A stretch of 64,000 nucleotides of DNA from Microbacterium sp. Au-Mic1 (GTDB lineage: Bacteria > Actinomycetota > Actinomycetes > Actinomycetales > Microbacteriaceae), in NCBI RefSeq assembly GCF_021341785.1, contig NZ_JAJTTF010000004.1, positions 284,938 through 348,937 on the forward strand. The letters run 5' to 3'. Of this stretch, positions 17,477 to 26,571 are shown in pieces; the first letter of the stretch is position 1, and every line of letters starts with the position of its first letter. Position numbers and translations under genes: made by a program. Under the pieces are notes generated by a model. It searched no databases, was not told the origin of the DNA, and was given only the letters and a program-made list of their open reading frames with translations.

Positions 17477-18642
17477 CCACTCCGTCCCTGACCGCAGCCC
17501 GTGACGACCTGCGGGCATCCGTGGAGGCGCACCGCGACGTGCTCCTCGATCTGAGCCATGCGATCCACGCCGATCCCGAGCTCGGCGGCGACGAGTTCCG
17601 CGCGGCGGAGCGGGTGCGGGAGGCGCTGCGCGAGGCCGGCTTCGCCTTCGACGGCGCACAGCCGGAGCAGCCGACGGCTTTCGCCGCCACCGCCGGAACC
17701 GGTGACTTCGTCGTGGCGGTGTGCGTCGAGTACGACGCGCTGCCCGAGATCGGTCACGGGTGCGGGCACAACGTGAATGCGGCCTCCGCGGTCGGCGCCG
17801 CGCTCGCGCTCGCACCTCTCGCCGACGAGCTCGACATCACCGTGCTCGTGCTGGGCACGCCTGCCGAGGAATCCTGGGGAGGGAAGATCGACCTGATCGA
17901 CGCCGGGTTCTTCGATGGCGCCGCGATCGCGATGATGGCGCATGCCTCGGGCGAGGATAACGTCGGTGCGTCCTCGTTGGCGCTCGGGTGCTGGGACATG
18001 ACGTTCCACGGGCGCGGTGCGCATGCCGCCGCAGCCCCGACCGAGGGCGTGAATGCGCTGGACGCGATCGTGATCGCCCAGACGGCGACGGCGCTCGCCC
18101 GGCAGCAGCTGCCGAATGACATCGTCATGTCGTCGATCGTGGTCGACGGCGGAACGGCGCCGAACGTCATCCCGGCTCGCGCGACCGCCCGGGTGGAGCT
18201 GCGAGCGCCCCGCAAGGAGCAGCTGGACGCGCTCTGGGATCGGGTGCGCCGCTGCTACGAGGCCGGGGCGCTGGCCACCGGGTGCTCGCTCACGATCGAG
18301 CCGGTGGGTCACGCGTTCGCGGATCTCCGTCAGGATGCAGGGCTGTCCCGCGCCTACGCCGATGCGCTGGTCGGGATCGGCCGCCGCATCGAGGTCGATG
18401 GGCCTGCCGTCGGTTCGACCGACATGGGCAACGTGTCGCACATCGTGCCCAGCATCCACCCGATGATCGGGTTCGAGGTGGCAGGGGCCGTGCACCACAC
18501 GGCGGAGTTCGCGGCGGCCTGCGCGACTGCCGAGGCGGACGCGGCGATCCTGGACGCCGCCTATGGCATGGCGGCGGCGGCGGCCGCGGTGGCGTCGGCT
18601 CCTGACGAGCGTGCGCGCCTGCTCGCCCGGGCCGGGCGATAG
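17473..18642 (+). CDS. M20-family amidohydrolase (AbgB-like)
   Basis: A 389-residue zinc-dependent amidohydrolase. The metal region HGCGHNVNAASAVG resembles the p-aminobenzoyl-glutamate hydrolase subunit group (GCGHN) rather than the usual GCGHDxH. GTPAEESWGGK carries the catalytic Glu pair, followed by the small dimerisation domain and a C-terminal GSTDMGNVSH. It probably cleaves an amide bond in an N-acyl amino acid or aminobenzoyl-type compound delivered by the coupled MFS transporter. It is controlled, by position, by the two-module Lrp regulator. A strong hairpin terminator follows. Confidence 0.82.
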   Translation: MTTPSLTAARDDLRASVEAHRDVLLDLSHAIHADPELGGDEFRAAERVREALREAGFAFDGAQPEQPTAFAATAGTGDFVVAVCVEYDALPEIGHGCGHNVNAASAVGAALALAPLADELDITVLVLGTPAEESWGGKIDLIDAGFFDGAAIAMMAHASGEDNVGASSLALGCWDMTFHGRGAHAAAAPTEGVNALDAIVIAQTATALARQQLPNDIVMSSIVVDGGTAPNVIPARATARVELRAPRKEQLDALWDRVRRCYEAGALATGCSLTIEPVGHAFADLRQDAGLSRAYADALVGIGRRIEVDGPAVGSTDMGNVSHIVPSIHPMIGFEVAGAVHHTAEFAAACATAEADAAILDAAYGMAAAAAAVASAPDERARLLARAGR

Positions 18643-18663
18643 CGCTCGTCGGCGGGCTCTCCG

Positions 18664-18698
18664 AACGTCCTGCGCCGAGTCGTTCGGCGCAGGACGTT
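18664..18698. terminator. Bidirectional hairpin terminator between the convergent M20 and tetR genes
   Basis: Perfect 15-bp arms (18664-18678 and 18684-18698) with a 5-nt loop are flanked by AA on one side and TTT on the other. It lies between two convergent genes and so can serve both strands. Confidence 0.85.
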
Positions 18699-18725
18699 TC
18701 CGCGATTGCGCCGGCTTCCGCCTTG

Positions 18726-19373
18726 TCAGTCCTGGGCTGCCAGCCGCAGCTCGAGCTGGTCGAGCACGAGACCGAGGCCGTAGTCGAACTCGTCGCCGTA
18801 GCGATAGTCGTGTCCGAGGACCATCTGGTCGAGCATCTCGGCGAGGTGCGGGTACTCGGCCGCGGGCAGCTCCAGCCCCTCCGCGAAGGCGTCAGGTCCC
18901 GTGTCGGGCGCGAACGGCAGACTGACCTCGGTCAGCACGAAACCGTAGATGTAGGCGTCGAGCGCGGAGTAGGCGTGGGCCGCCAGCGCGAGATCGAAGC
19001 CGTCCCGGCGCAACAGCCCGAGCACCCGGTCGTGGTGGCGCATCACCACCTCGCCGGGATTCGCCCGTGACTCGAGCAGCGTGAGCGCCCACGAGTGCCT
19101 CTTGAGCACGTCGCGCATGGCCTGGGCGCGGGAGGTCATCGCCGTGCGCCACGGCGTGCCGATCTCCGGCAGCGGGATCTGCGTGAACGCCGCATCGGCG
19201 AGCAGGTCGAGCAGCTCCTCCTTGCCGGAGACGTGGTGGTACAACGACATCGCCTCAGCGCCGAGGGCTCTGGCGACGCTGCGCATGCTCACGGCGACGA
19301 GACCGCCGTCGTCCGCCACCTCGATCGCGGCATCGACGATGCGCTCGCGGCTGAGCGGTGTGCGCGGGGTCAT
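18726..19373 (-). CDS. TetR-family repressor (TetR_C-type)
   Basis: 215 residues. The N-terminal HTH contains GLVAVSMRSVARALGAEAMSL followed by YHHVSGKEELLDLL, where the YHHV start of helix 4 is typical of TetR proteins proper. The C-terminal ligand domain resembles TetR_C. The gene is divergent from a medium-chain reductase, and two TTAC-N4-GTAA palindromes lie between the two starts. The protein probably represses both genes until a small hydrophobic ligand binds. The ligand is not known. Confidence 0.88.
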   Translation of the reverse strand: MTPRTPLSRERIVDAAIEVADDGGLVAVSMRSVARALGAEAMSLYHHVSGKEELLDLLADAAFTQIPLPEIGTPWRTAMTSRAQAMRDVLKRHSWALTLLESRANPGEVVMRHHDRVLGLLRRDGFDLALAAHAYSALDAYIYGFVLTEVSLPFAPDTGPDAFAEGLELPAAEYPHLAEMLDQMVLGHDYRYGDEFDYGLGLVLDQLELRLAAQD

Positions 19374-19402
19374 GCCGGCTCCGTTCCGGGCGACACTTGC
19401 GC

Positions 19403-19451
19403 CCTTACGAGTGTAAGGCTATCGTGGCGGTCACGGACTTACAGGCGTAAG
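19403..19451. promoter_or_regulatory. Pair of TTAC-N4-GTAA operators between tetR and the reductase gene
   Basis: The sites are CCTTAC-N4-GTAAGG at 19403-19418 and CTTAC-N4-GTAAG at 19438-19451. Their centres are 34 bp apart, about three helical turns, so two dimers could sit on the same face. They occupy the whole divergent promoter region and are the obvious binding sites for the adjacent TetR protein. Confidence 0.7.
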
Positions 19452-19459
19452 GGGACAGA

Positions 19460-20485
19460 ATGCGCGCAGGTGTGGTGGAAGGATATGGGCCTCCGTCGGT
19501 CGTGCGGATCGCGACGGTGGCCGATCCGGTCGCCGGTCGCGGCGAGGCCCTCGTCCGGGTGATGGCGGCGACCGTGAACTCGGGCGACGCCCGCATCCGC
19601 GGCGCGCGCTTCCCGCGCGGGTTCGCTCTGCCGGGCAGGCTCGCGCTCGGCGTGAAGGGTCCTCGGGTCGCGGTGCTCGGAATCGTCTTCGCCGGGGTGG
19701 TCGAGGCGCTCGGCGCGGACGCCGCCGGCGCGGGGCGAGCGGACGGTGAGACAACGGCATCCGGGCTCGCCGTCGGAGAACGCGTCTGCGGGATGGCGGG
19801 CGCGCGCATGGGTGCGCACGCCGAACTCGCCGCGGTCTCCGTCTCCCGGCTCGTGCGCATCCCCGGTGGGATCTCGTTCGACGATGCGGCCGGGGTGCTC
19901 TTCGGCGGTACGACGGCGCTGCACTATCTGAGGGACAAGGCCGCGGTGCGAGCGGGCGAGCACGTGCTGGTCATCGGCGCCTCCGGCGCGGTCGGCACGA
20001 ATGCGGTGCAGCTCGCGAAGCATTTCGGAGCGCAGGTCACCGCCATGACGAGCGCGCGAAACGCCGGGCTCGTCTCCGCGCTCGGCGCCGACCGGGTCAT
20101 CGACTACCGGGTCGATCCGATCGGATCGCTCGCGGATCGCGGCGAGCGCTTCGACGTCGTGTTCGACACGGTCGGCGCGCTGAACCCGAAGTCCGGCCGG
20201 TCGCTCCTCGCCGAGGGGGGACGGCTGCTGCTCGCCGTCGCGAGCCTCGGCGAGATGATCACCGCGCGCGGCCCGGTGAAGACCGGGACCGCCCCGGAGC
20301 GGGCCGAGGACTTCGCGACGCTGCTCGACCTGGTCGGATCGGGGGAGCTGCGCGTCGTCATCGACGAGACGCTTCCGCTCGATCGCCTCGCCGAGGCGCA
20401 CGCGCGCGTCGACTCCGGTCGCAAGGTCGGCAATCTCGTCCTGCGCCCGCAGGAGGTCGCGGTCGGGACCGAGCGCGCGGCCTGA
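19460..20485 (+). CDS. Medium-chain dehydrogenase/reductase, quinone-oxidoreductase type
   Basis: A 341-residue NAD(P)H-dependent reductase. The N-terminal GroES-like domain (about 25-130) lacks the zinc-ligand cysteines, so it belongs to the zinc-free quinone or enoyl reductase branch. The Rossmann domain starts at HVLVIGASGAVGTNAVQLAK, with the AXXGXXG pattern, and the protein ends in a normal family C-terminus. The ATG lies 8 nt after the second TetR operator. It is probably induced when the TetR repressor is released, with a role in reducing a reactive quinone or enone. Confidence 0.85.
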   Translation: MRAGVVEGYGPPSVVRIATVADPVAGRGEALVRVMAATVNSGDARIRGARFPRGFALPGRLALGVKGPRVAVLGIVFAGVVEALGADAAGAGRADGETTASGLAVGERVCGMAGARMGAHAELAAVSVSRLVRIPGGISFDDAAGVLFGGTTALHYLRDKAAVRAGEHVLVIGASGAVGTNAVQLAKHFGAQVTAMTSARNAGLVSALGADRVIDYRVDPIGSLADRGERFDVVFDTVGALNPKSGRSLLAEGGRLLLAVASLGEMITARGPVKTGTAPERAEDFATLLDLVGSGELRVVIDETLPLDRLAEAHARVDSGRKVGNLVLRPQEVAVGTERAA

Positions 20486-20548
20486 TCGGGGAGCCGACGC
20501 GGTTGCCGTCCGCGCGGGCGCGGTCGGCGGCGACGAGGCACAGGGTGG

Positions 20549-21613
20549 TCACCACGCTCCGCGTGTCGGAGTGCGTCCTTCCCGGGTGTCGTCCGGCAGC
20601 GCCATCTCCGCGCGCATGCCCAGCAGCCGCACCGCGCGATCCGGGGCGATCCGGGCGATGAGCTCCTGCGCCCTCTCGCGGACGATGCCGCGGTCGGCGG
20701 TCTCCGGGATCCGCTTCGTGAACGTCTTCGTCGTGAACGGGACGTACCGCACCTTGAGTCCGAGGCCGATGACGCCGCGTCCGTCTTCGGCGACGTCGTC
20801 GAGCACCTGATCGAGCAGCGCCAGGGCCGCGCGCTCGATCTCGGCCCGTTCGGAGAGGTCGGTCTGGTAGGTCGTCTCGCGGCTGTGGCCGCGCGGGACC
20901 CAGGGCGTGTCGTCGACGACGGCCGACCTCCCGCCCTGTCCGAGCTCCCGGTACCAGAGCCCCATCCGCGGGCCGAACTCGGAGATGAGCTCGTCCTCGC
21001 CGGCCGCGGCGAGCTGTGCCACGGTGCGGATGCCGAGGGTGAGCAGGCGCTTCGAGACCTTGGATCCGACTCCCCACAGCTCGATCACAGCTCGCGCGCC
21101 CATCACCTCGTCCCAGTTCTCGGCGGTGAGGCGGAACACGCCCCGAGGCTTGCCGAAGCCGGTCGCGATCTTGGCCCGCACGAGCGTGTCGCCGATGCCG
21201 ACGCTGCAGTGCAGCCGCGTGCGGTCCAGGATCGCCTGCTGCAGATGGCGCGCGTACGCCTCGGGATCGTCCGTGTCGACGCCGACGAAGGCCTCGTCCC
21301 AGCCCAGGACCTGCACCACTGCGCCGGGCTGGGCGCGCAGTTCCTCCATCACCTCCGCCGACGCGGCGAGGTAGGCGGGGGCGTCGACGGGCAGGATCAC
21401 TGCGTCCGGCACCTTCCTGGCGGCGATTCGCAGCGGCATGCCCGAGCCGACACCGAACGCGCGCGCCTCGTACGAGGCCGTGGACACGACCGCGCGCTCG
21501 GTGGGATCCCCTCGGCCGCCCACGATGACCGGGAGGCCGGCCAGTTCGGGGCGGCGCAGCACCTCGACGGCCGCGATGAACTGGTCGAGGTCCACATGGA
21601 GCACCCAGCGCAT
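20549..21613 (-). CDS. dinB: DinB-family (Y-family) DNA polymerase, DinB2-like
   Basis: 354 residues from the ATG at 21613, where the conserved palm begins (RWVLHVDLDQF); the open frame upstream lacks support. Y-family polymerases copy damaged templates. Catalytic acids are visible as D8 and D10 in the first motif and as WDEAF in the second, where Trp replaces the usual Ser-Ile/Val. The residue after DLDQF is Ile13, where classical Pol IV has Phe or Tyr as the steric gate. Sequence style (DQFxxxVE, GDPTERAVVSTASYEAR) matches mycobacterial DinB2, whose Leu at this place allows ribonucleotide use. The thumb and little-finger domains are present. The C-terminus does not show a clear beta-clamp peptide. 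Confidence 0.9.
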   Translation of the reverse strand: MRWVLHVDLDQFIAAVEVLRRPELAGLPVIVGGRGDPTERAVVSTASYEARAFGVGSGMPLRIAARKVPDAVILPVDAPAYLAASAEVMEELRAQPGAVVQVLGWDEAFVGVDTDDPEAYARHLQQAILDRTRLHCSVGIGDTLVRAKIATGFGKPRGVFRLTAENWDEVMGARAVIELWGVGSKVSKRLLTLGIRTVAQLAAAGEDELISEFGPRMGLWYRELGQGGRSAVVDDTPWVPRGHSRETTYQTDLSERAEIERAALALLDQVLDDVAEDGRGVIGLGLKVRYVPFTTKTFTKRIPETADRGIVRERAQELIARIAPDRAVRLLGMRAEMALPDDTREGRTPTRGAW

Positions 21614-21672
21614 GCCCCCGACAGTACGCGGCGTGAGCAGGGCGCGCACCTGGGCCGCGCTATGCTCCGGCC

Positions 21673-22095
21673 ATGGGCCTCTTCTTCACACGCACCCTGA
21701 TCTTCCTGGCGTCGTCGGCGCTCGGCCTCATCGTGGCCGATCTGCTGCTGACGGGCTTCACCATCGAGTGGAGCAAGTGGTGGGGTTTCGTGCTGTGCGT
21801 GCTCATCTTCACGGTGCTGCAGAGCCTGCTCGCGCCGTGGATCACGTCCATGGCCAACCGCTACGCTCCCGCGCTGCTGGGCGGGATCGGCATCATCTCC
21901 ACCTTCGTGGCTCTGCTCATCGTCGTGCTGCTGCCGATCGGCGGCCTGCGGATCACCGACGCGCTCGGCTGGATCCTCGGACCCGTCGTCGTCTGGATCA
22001 TCACGGCGCTGTGCACGGTCGTGCTGCCGCTGCTGCTGATCAAGCGCGAGGTGCGCGAGGCCGCCGCTCTGAAGGCTGCGGCCAAGAAGCGCTGA
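21673..22095 (+). CDS. Phage-holin-family (YvlD-like) membrane protein
   Basis: 140 residues with four hydrophobic helices and a basic C-terminus (KREVREAAALKAAAKKR). This arrangement fits the Phage_holin_4_2/YvlD family of small chromosomal membrane proteins, which are not usually phage genes. TATGCT lies 6 nt before the ATG, so the mRNA is probably leaderless. It is divergent from dinB. Its function is unknown; some family members respond to envelope stress. Confidence 0.7.
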   Translation: MGLFFTRTLIFLASSALGLIVADLLLTGFTIEWSKWWGFVLCVLIFTVLQSLLAPWITSMANRYAPALLGGIGIISTFVALLIVVLLPIGGLRITDALGWILGPVVVWIITALCTVVLPLLLIKREVREAAALKAAAKKR

Positions 22096-22100
22096 TCCGC

Positions 22101-22684
<584 letters not shown>

Positions 22685-22685
<1 letters not shown>

Positions 22686-23623
22686 CAGTCCTCGCGCAGG
22701 TCCTCGAAGAGGGCCGTGGACAGGTAGCGCTCGCCGGTGTCCGGGGCGATCACGACGATGGTCTTGCCCGCGTTCTCGGGGCGGGCGGCGACCTTCAGCG
22801 CCTGGGCCACGGCGGCGCCGGCGGAGATGCCGACCAGCAGGCCCTCCTTCGCCGCGAGGTCGCGGGCGGTGGTGAGCGACTCGTCGAAACCGGCCGTGAT
22901 GATCTCGTCGATGACCTCGCGGTCCAGGATCGCGGGGACGAAGTTCGGGCCGATGCCCTGGATCTTCGCCGGTCCGGGGTGGCCCTCACTGAGCAGCGGG
23001 GAGTCGGTCGGCTCGACGGCGATCACCTTGACGTCGGGGTTGGCCGCCTTGAGCGCCTGACCGGTGCCCGTGATCGTGCCTCCGGTCCCGATGCCCGCGA
23101 CGAAGACGTCGACGTTGCCGTCGGTGTCGCGCAGGATCTCCTGCGCGGTGGTCTCCCGGTGGATCTGCGGGTTCGCGGCGTTCTCGAACTGGCGCGCCCA
23201 GACGGCTCCGGGGGTCTCGGCGATGATCTCCTGCAGCTTCTCGATCGCGCCCTTCATGCCGAGCGTCGGGTCGGTGAGCACGAGCTCGGCACCGAACGCC
23301 TTCAGCAGGACCCGGCGCTCCTTCGACATCGATGCGGGCATCGTCAGGATCACGCGGTAGCCGCGCGCGGCGCCCACCATCGCCAGCGCGATGCCGGTGT
23401 TGCCGCTCGTCGCCTCGACGATCGTTCCGCCGGGCTTCAGCTCGCCGGAGGCCTCCGCGGCGTCGACGATGGCGATGCCGATGCGGTCCTTGACGCTCGA
23501 GGCCGGGTTGAACGACTCGAGCTTGACCAGCACCGTGGCGCCGAGGCCCTCGGTCACGTGGTTCAGCTTGACGAGCGGGGTGTTGCCGAACGTGCTGGTG
23601 ATGTCGGAGTGGATGCCTGCCAT
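22685..23623 (-). CDS. cysK: O-acetylserine sulfhydrylase (cysteine synthase A)
   Basis: PLP enzyme that converts O-acetylserine and sulfide to cysteine. 312 residues. The PLP lysine is K45 in [11 protein letters not shown]. The substrate loop is TSGNTGIAL and the cofactor phosphate loop is [12 protein letters not shown]. The ATG at 23623 is chosen because AAAGG lies upstream and the family starts at this point; the in-frame extension to 23701 overlaps the promoter. The upstream TAGGCT (23702-23707) gives a leader of about 70 nt. cysE follows with a 1-nt overlap. Confidence 0.96.
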
Positions 23624-23701
23624 GAGGGACCTTTCGATGGACGCACTTCTTCGCGGTTGCGACGACCCCATCCCGCTTCCGACGGGGACACGATCGAGCA
23701 C

Positions 23702-23707
23702 AGCCTA
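23702..23707 (-). promoter_or_regulatory. -10 box TAGGCT of cysK-cysE
   Basis: On the minus strand TAGGCT lies 79 nt before the cysK ATG, so this transcript has a leader of about 70 nt. No Cys-rich leader peptide or known riboswitch was seen in the leader. The divergent prmC start is 55 nt away. Confidence 0.5.
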
Positions 23708-23761
23708 GGACGGCGGGGTGTGGGCCCGGTGAATGTGACGGCCGCATTACGCTGGACGTCT

Positions 23762-24619
23762 ATGCCCGTGCCGCTCTCCGATGCCCTCCGCCGTGCCGCC
23801 ACGATGCTCGGCGACGCCGGCGTCCCGGATCCCGCCGTCGACGCCGAGCTCCTCGCCGGACATGTCCTGGGGCTCGGCCGCGGCGGCGTGCAGGCCGCGA
23901 CGATCCGCGGGGATGCGCTGAGCTCTGAGGACGAGGCGGCGCTGGACGCGCTGGTGACGCGCCGCGCGGCACGCGAGCCGCTTCAGCACCTCACCGGCAC
24001 GGCGCCCTTCCGCCATCTCGAGCTGGCCGTGGGGCCCGGCGTGTTCGTGCCGAGGCCGGAGACCGAGATCGTCGCGCAGTTCGCGATCGATGCGCTGCTC
24101 GCGGCGGCCTCGCCGGTGCCGATCGGCGTGGACCTGTGCACCGGATCCGGAGCCATAGCCCTCGCCCTCGCGACAGAGGTGCCGCACGCGCAGGTGCATG
24201 CAGTCGAGCTCTCGCCCGAGGCGCACGTCTGGGCGCTGCGGAACACGGCGGGCCAGGAGAACCTCTCTCTCGTGCTCGGCGATCTCCGGTCGGAACTGGG
24301 GGAGCTGGACGGCACGGTCGACGTGGTCATCTCCAACCCTCCGTACGTGCCGGACGACGCGATCCCGCGCGACCCCGAGGTGCGCCTGCACGACCCGGCG
24401 CTCGCGCTGTACGGCGGCCCCGACGGGCTGGACGTGGTGCGCGCGATCAGCCGCCGCGCCTGGGCGCTGCTGCACTCCGGCGGCACGCTCGTGCTCGAGC
24501 ACGCCGAGGTACAGGGCACGGCCATCCGTGAGCTCCTCGCCGCGGACGGCTGGCGCGCCATGGCGACGCACCAGGATCTGACCCGGCGCGACCGAGCGAC
24601 GACGGCCATCCGGCCGTAA
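23762..24619 (+). CDS. prmC: Release factor glutamine methyltransferase
   Basis: Methylates the GGQ glutamine of RF1 and RF2. 285 residues. An N-terminal helical domain contains EPLQHLTGTAPFRHLEL, followed by FVPRPETE, the SAM-binding DLCTGSGAIALAL and the catalytic NPPY at 192-195. TACGCT lies 8 nt before the ATG, so the mRNA is nearly leaderless. It is divergent from cysK and lies 109 nt upstream of tsaC, as in many actinobacteria. Confidence 0.95.
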   Translation: MPVPLSDALRRAATMLGDAGVPDPAVDAELLAGHVLGLGRGGVQAATIRGDALSSEDEAALDALVTRRAAREPLQHLTGTAPFRHLELAVGPGVFVPRPETEIVAQFAIDALLAAASPVPIGVDLCTGSGAIALALATEVPHAQVHAVELSPEAHVWALRNTAGQENLSLVLGDLRSELGELDGTVDVVISNPPYVPDDAIPRDPEVRLHDPALALYGGPDGLDVVRAISRRAWALLHSGGTLVLEHAEVQGTAIRELLAADGWRAMATHQDLTRRDRATTAIRP

Positions 24620-24728
24620 CAGGATCACCGATCGGCCGCGATCGCCGACAGGGGCGGGAGGCCGACCGCGGGCGACTCGCATGCCTGCTCAGGGCGCACG
24701 GTGCCGCGCCCCGTAGACTGGGCCGGTC

Positions 24729-25403
24729 ATGTCCTCCCTCTTCGATAGCCGCGACGCGGATCAGATCCTCACCGGTATGCGCCAGGCCCGTCTGGCCATC
24801 GGCCGCGGCGAGCTGGTCGTGCTCCCCACCGACACCGTGTACGGCGTGGGCGCCGACGCCTTCAGCCCCGCCGCCGTGCAGCGCCTGCTCGACGCGAAGG
24901 GGCGAGGGCGTCAGCAGCCGCCGCCCGTCCTGGTCGGCAGCACCGCCACCCTGGCCGCGCTCGTCGAGTCCGTGCCCGAGCCCGTGCAGCGTCTGGTCGA
25001 CGAGTTCTGGCCCGGCGGACTCACGATCGTGCTGCCCGCGCAGCAATCCCTGGTCTGGGACCTCGGCGAGACCCATGGCACGGTGGCCGTGCGGATGCCG
25101 GACCACAGGGTTGCGCTCGCGCTGCTCGAGGAGACGGGTCCGCTCGCGGTCTCCAGTGCGAACCTCACGGGAGAGCCGGCCGCCGTCGAGGTCGAGCAGG
25201 CCAGGGGCATGCTCGGCGACAGCATCGAGGTCTACCTCGACGCGGGACCGGCGGCGAAGGGCGTGGCCTCCACGATCATCGACGCGACGTCGCTCGTGCG
25301 CCCCGGTGGCGAGGACGCGAAGGTGCGCGTGCTCCGCGAGGGCGCTGTCTCGCGCGAGGAACTCGTCCGCGTGCTCGGGGACCTGCTCGACGAGCAGCCC
25401 TGA
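24729..25403 (+). CDS. tsaC: Threonylcarbamoyl-AMP synthase (Sua5/YwlC/YrdC family)
   Basis: First step of t6A modification of tRNAs that read ANN codons: threonine, bicarbonate and ATP to threonylcarbamoyl-AMP. 224 residues, consisting of the YrdC domain alone without the Sua5 C-terminal domain. Signatures are PTDTVYGVGADA, KGRGRQQPPPVLV and the SSANLTGEPA loop. A -10 box TAGACT (24714-24719) lies 9 nt before the ATG, so the mRNA is nearly leaderless. The wecA GTG follows 22 nt after the stop. Confidence 0.95.
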   Translation: MSSLFDSRDADQILTGMRQARLAIGRGELVVLPTDTVYGVGADAFSPAAVQRLLDAKGRGRQQPPPVLVGSTATLAALVESVPEPVQRLVDEFWPGGLTIVLPAQQSLVWDLGETHGTVAVRMPDHRVALALLEETGPLAVSSANLTGEPAAVEVEQARGMLGDSIEVYLDAGPAAKGVASTIIDATSLVRPGGEDAKVRVLREGAVSREELVRVLGDLLDEQP

Positions 25404-25425
25404 TCCCGGCGGAGGAGAGCGACCC

Positions 25426-26571
25426 GTGAAGCAGTACCTGTTCACCGTGATCCTCACGGCGGCCGTGACCCTGGCCTGTTCGTGGGCGGTGTGGCAGCTG
25501 AGCCTGCGCTTCAAGCTGTACCCCGGCATCCGCGAGCGCGATGTGCACACGACGCCGACGCCGCGCCTGGGGGGAGTGGCGATGCTGCTCGGCATCCTGG
25601 CGGCCTTCGCCGCGAGCGCGGCCAGCCCGTTCTTCCACATCATCTGGGCGCAGCCGCAGACCATGTGGTCGGTGCTGGGCGCCGTCGTGCTCATCGCGGT
25701 CGTCGGCGTCATCGATGATCTCTGGGATCTGGACTGGATGATCAAGCTCGGCGCGCAGTTCCTGGCCGCGGGCCTGGTCACGATCGTGGGCGGTCTGCAG
25801 ATCGCCTCGCTCCCGCTCGCGGAGCCCGTGATCGGATCCAATTGGCTGAGCATCGTGATCACCATGTTCGCGATCGTCATCGTCATGAACGCGGTGAACT
25901 TCATCGACGGCCTCGACGGACTGGTCGCGGGAGTGTGCCTCATCGCGAACGGCGTGTTCTTCGCCTACTCGTACATCATCGCCCGCGACATCGGTCAGTC
26001 GAGCTACTTCAGCCTCGCCCCGTTCATCGCGGCGGTGCTGATCGGCGCGTGCATCGGGTTCCTGCCGATGAACTGGAACCCCGCGAAGCTGTTCATGGGC
26101 GACTCCGGCGCCCTCGTCATCGGCCTTCTCATGGCGACCAGCGCCGTCGCCATCACCGGCCAGCTGAATCCCGCCGTTCTCACCAACGCGCAGATCGGAC
26201 GCTCCCAGCTGCTCGGAGCGTTCATCCCGATCCTGCTGCCCGTCGTGGTGGTGCTGCTGCCGCTGCTCGACTTCGGCCTGGCGGTGCTGCGCCGCATGGG
26301 CGCGGGCAAGTCGCCGTTCTCGCCGGACCGCAAGCACCTGCATCACCGCATGCTCGACCTCGGCCACCGCGGCCGCGACGCCGTGCTCATCTTCTACGCG
26401 TGGACCGCGATCATCTCGATCGCCGTGCTGCTGATGTACATCGGGTCGCGCGAGGGCTGGTACGGCGAGTACGCGGCCGGTGTGGTCTTCGGCGTCGTCG
26501 GGGCCGCGGCGTGCCTCGTCGTCACCCTCATCCCGTCGCGCCCGCGCGCCATCCAGAAGGAAACGAAATGA
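25426..26571 (+). CDS. wecA: Polyprenyl-phosphate GlcNAc-1-phosphate transferase (WecA/TagO family)
   Basis: Membrane enzyme that moves GlcNAc-1-phosphate from UDP-GlcNAc to polyprenyl phosphate, the first step of a cell-wall glycopolymer. 381 residues from GTG 25426, which has GGAGGAG upstream. About eleven helices. Family loops are HTTPTPRLGG, the metal-binding IDDLWDLDW, NFIDGLDGL, LFMGDSGAL and the C-terminal RKHLHHRMLDLGH. The stop overlaps the atpI start (ATGA). Position ahead of the atp genes is conserved in many actinobacteria. Confidence 0.93.
   Translation: MKQYLFTVILTAAVTLACSWAVWQLSLRFKLYPGIRERDVHTTPTPRLGGVAMLLGILAAFAASAASPFFHIIWAQPQTMWSVLGAVVLIAVVGVIDDLWDLDWMIKLGAQFLAAGLVTIVGGLQIASLPLAEPVIGSNWLSIVITMFAIVIVMNAVNFIDGLDGLVAGVCLIANGVFFAYSYIIARDIGQSSYFSLAPFIAAVLIGACIGFLPMNWNPAKLFMGDSGALVIGLLMATSAVAITGQLNPAVLTNAQIGRSQLLGAFIPILLPVVVVLLPLLDFGLAVLRRMGAGKSPFSPDRKHLHHRMLDLGHRGRDAVLIFYAWTAIISIAVLLMYIGSREGWYGEYAAGVVFGVVGAAACLVVTLIPSRPRAIQKETK

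Noticed and set aside
23624..23701. In-frame 26-codon N-terminal extension of cysK
   Set aside because: Its GTG lies directly after the -10 box, so it could not be transcribed fully; the conserved protein starts at 23623.
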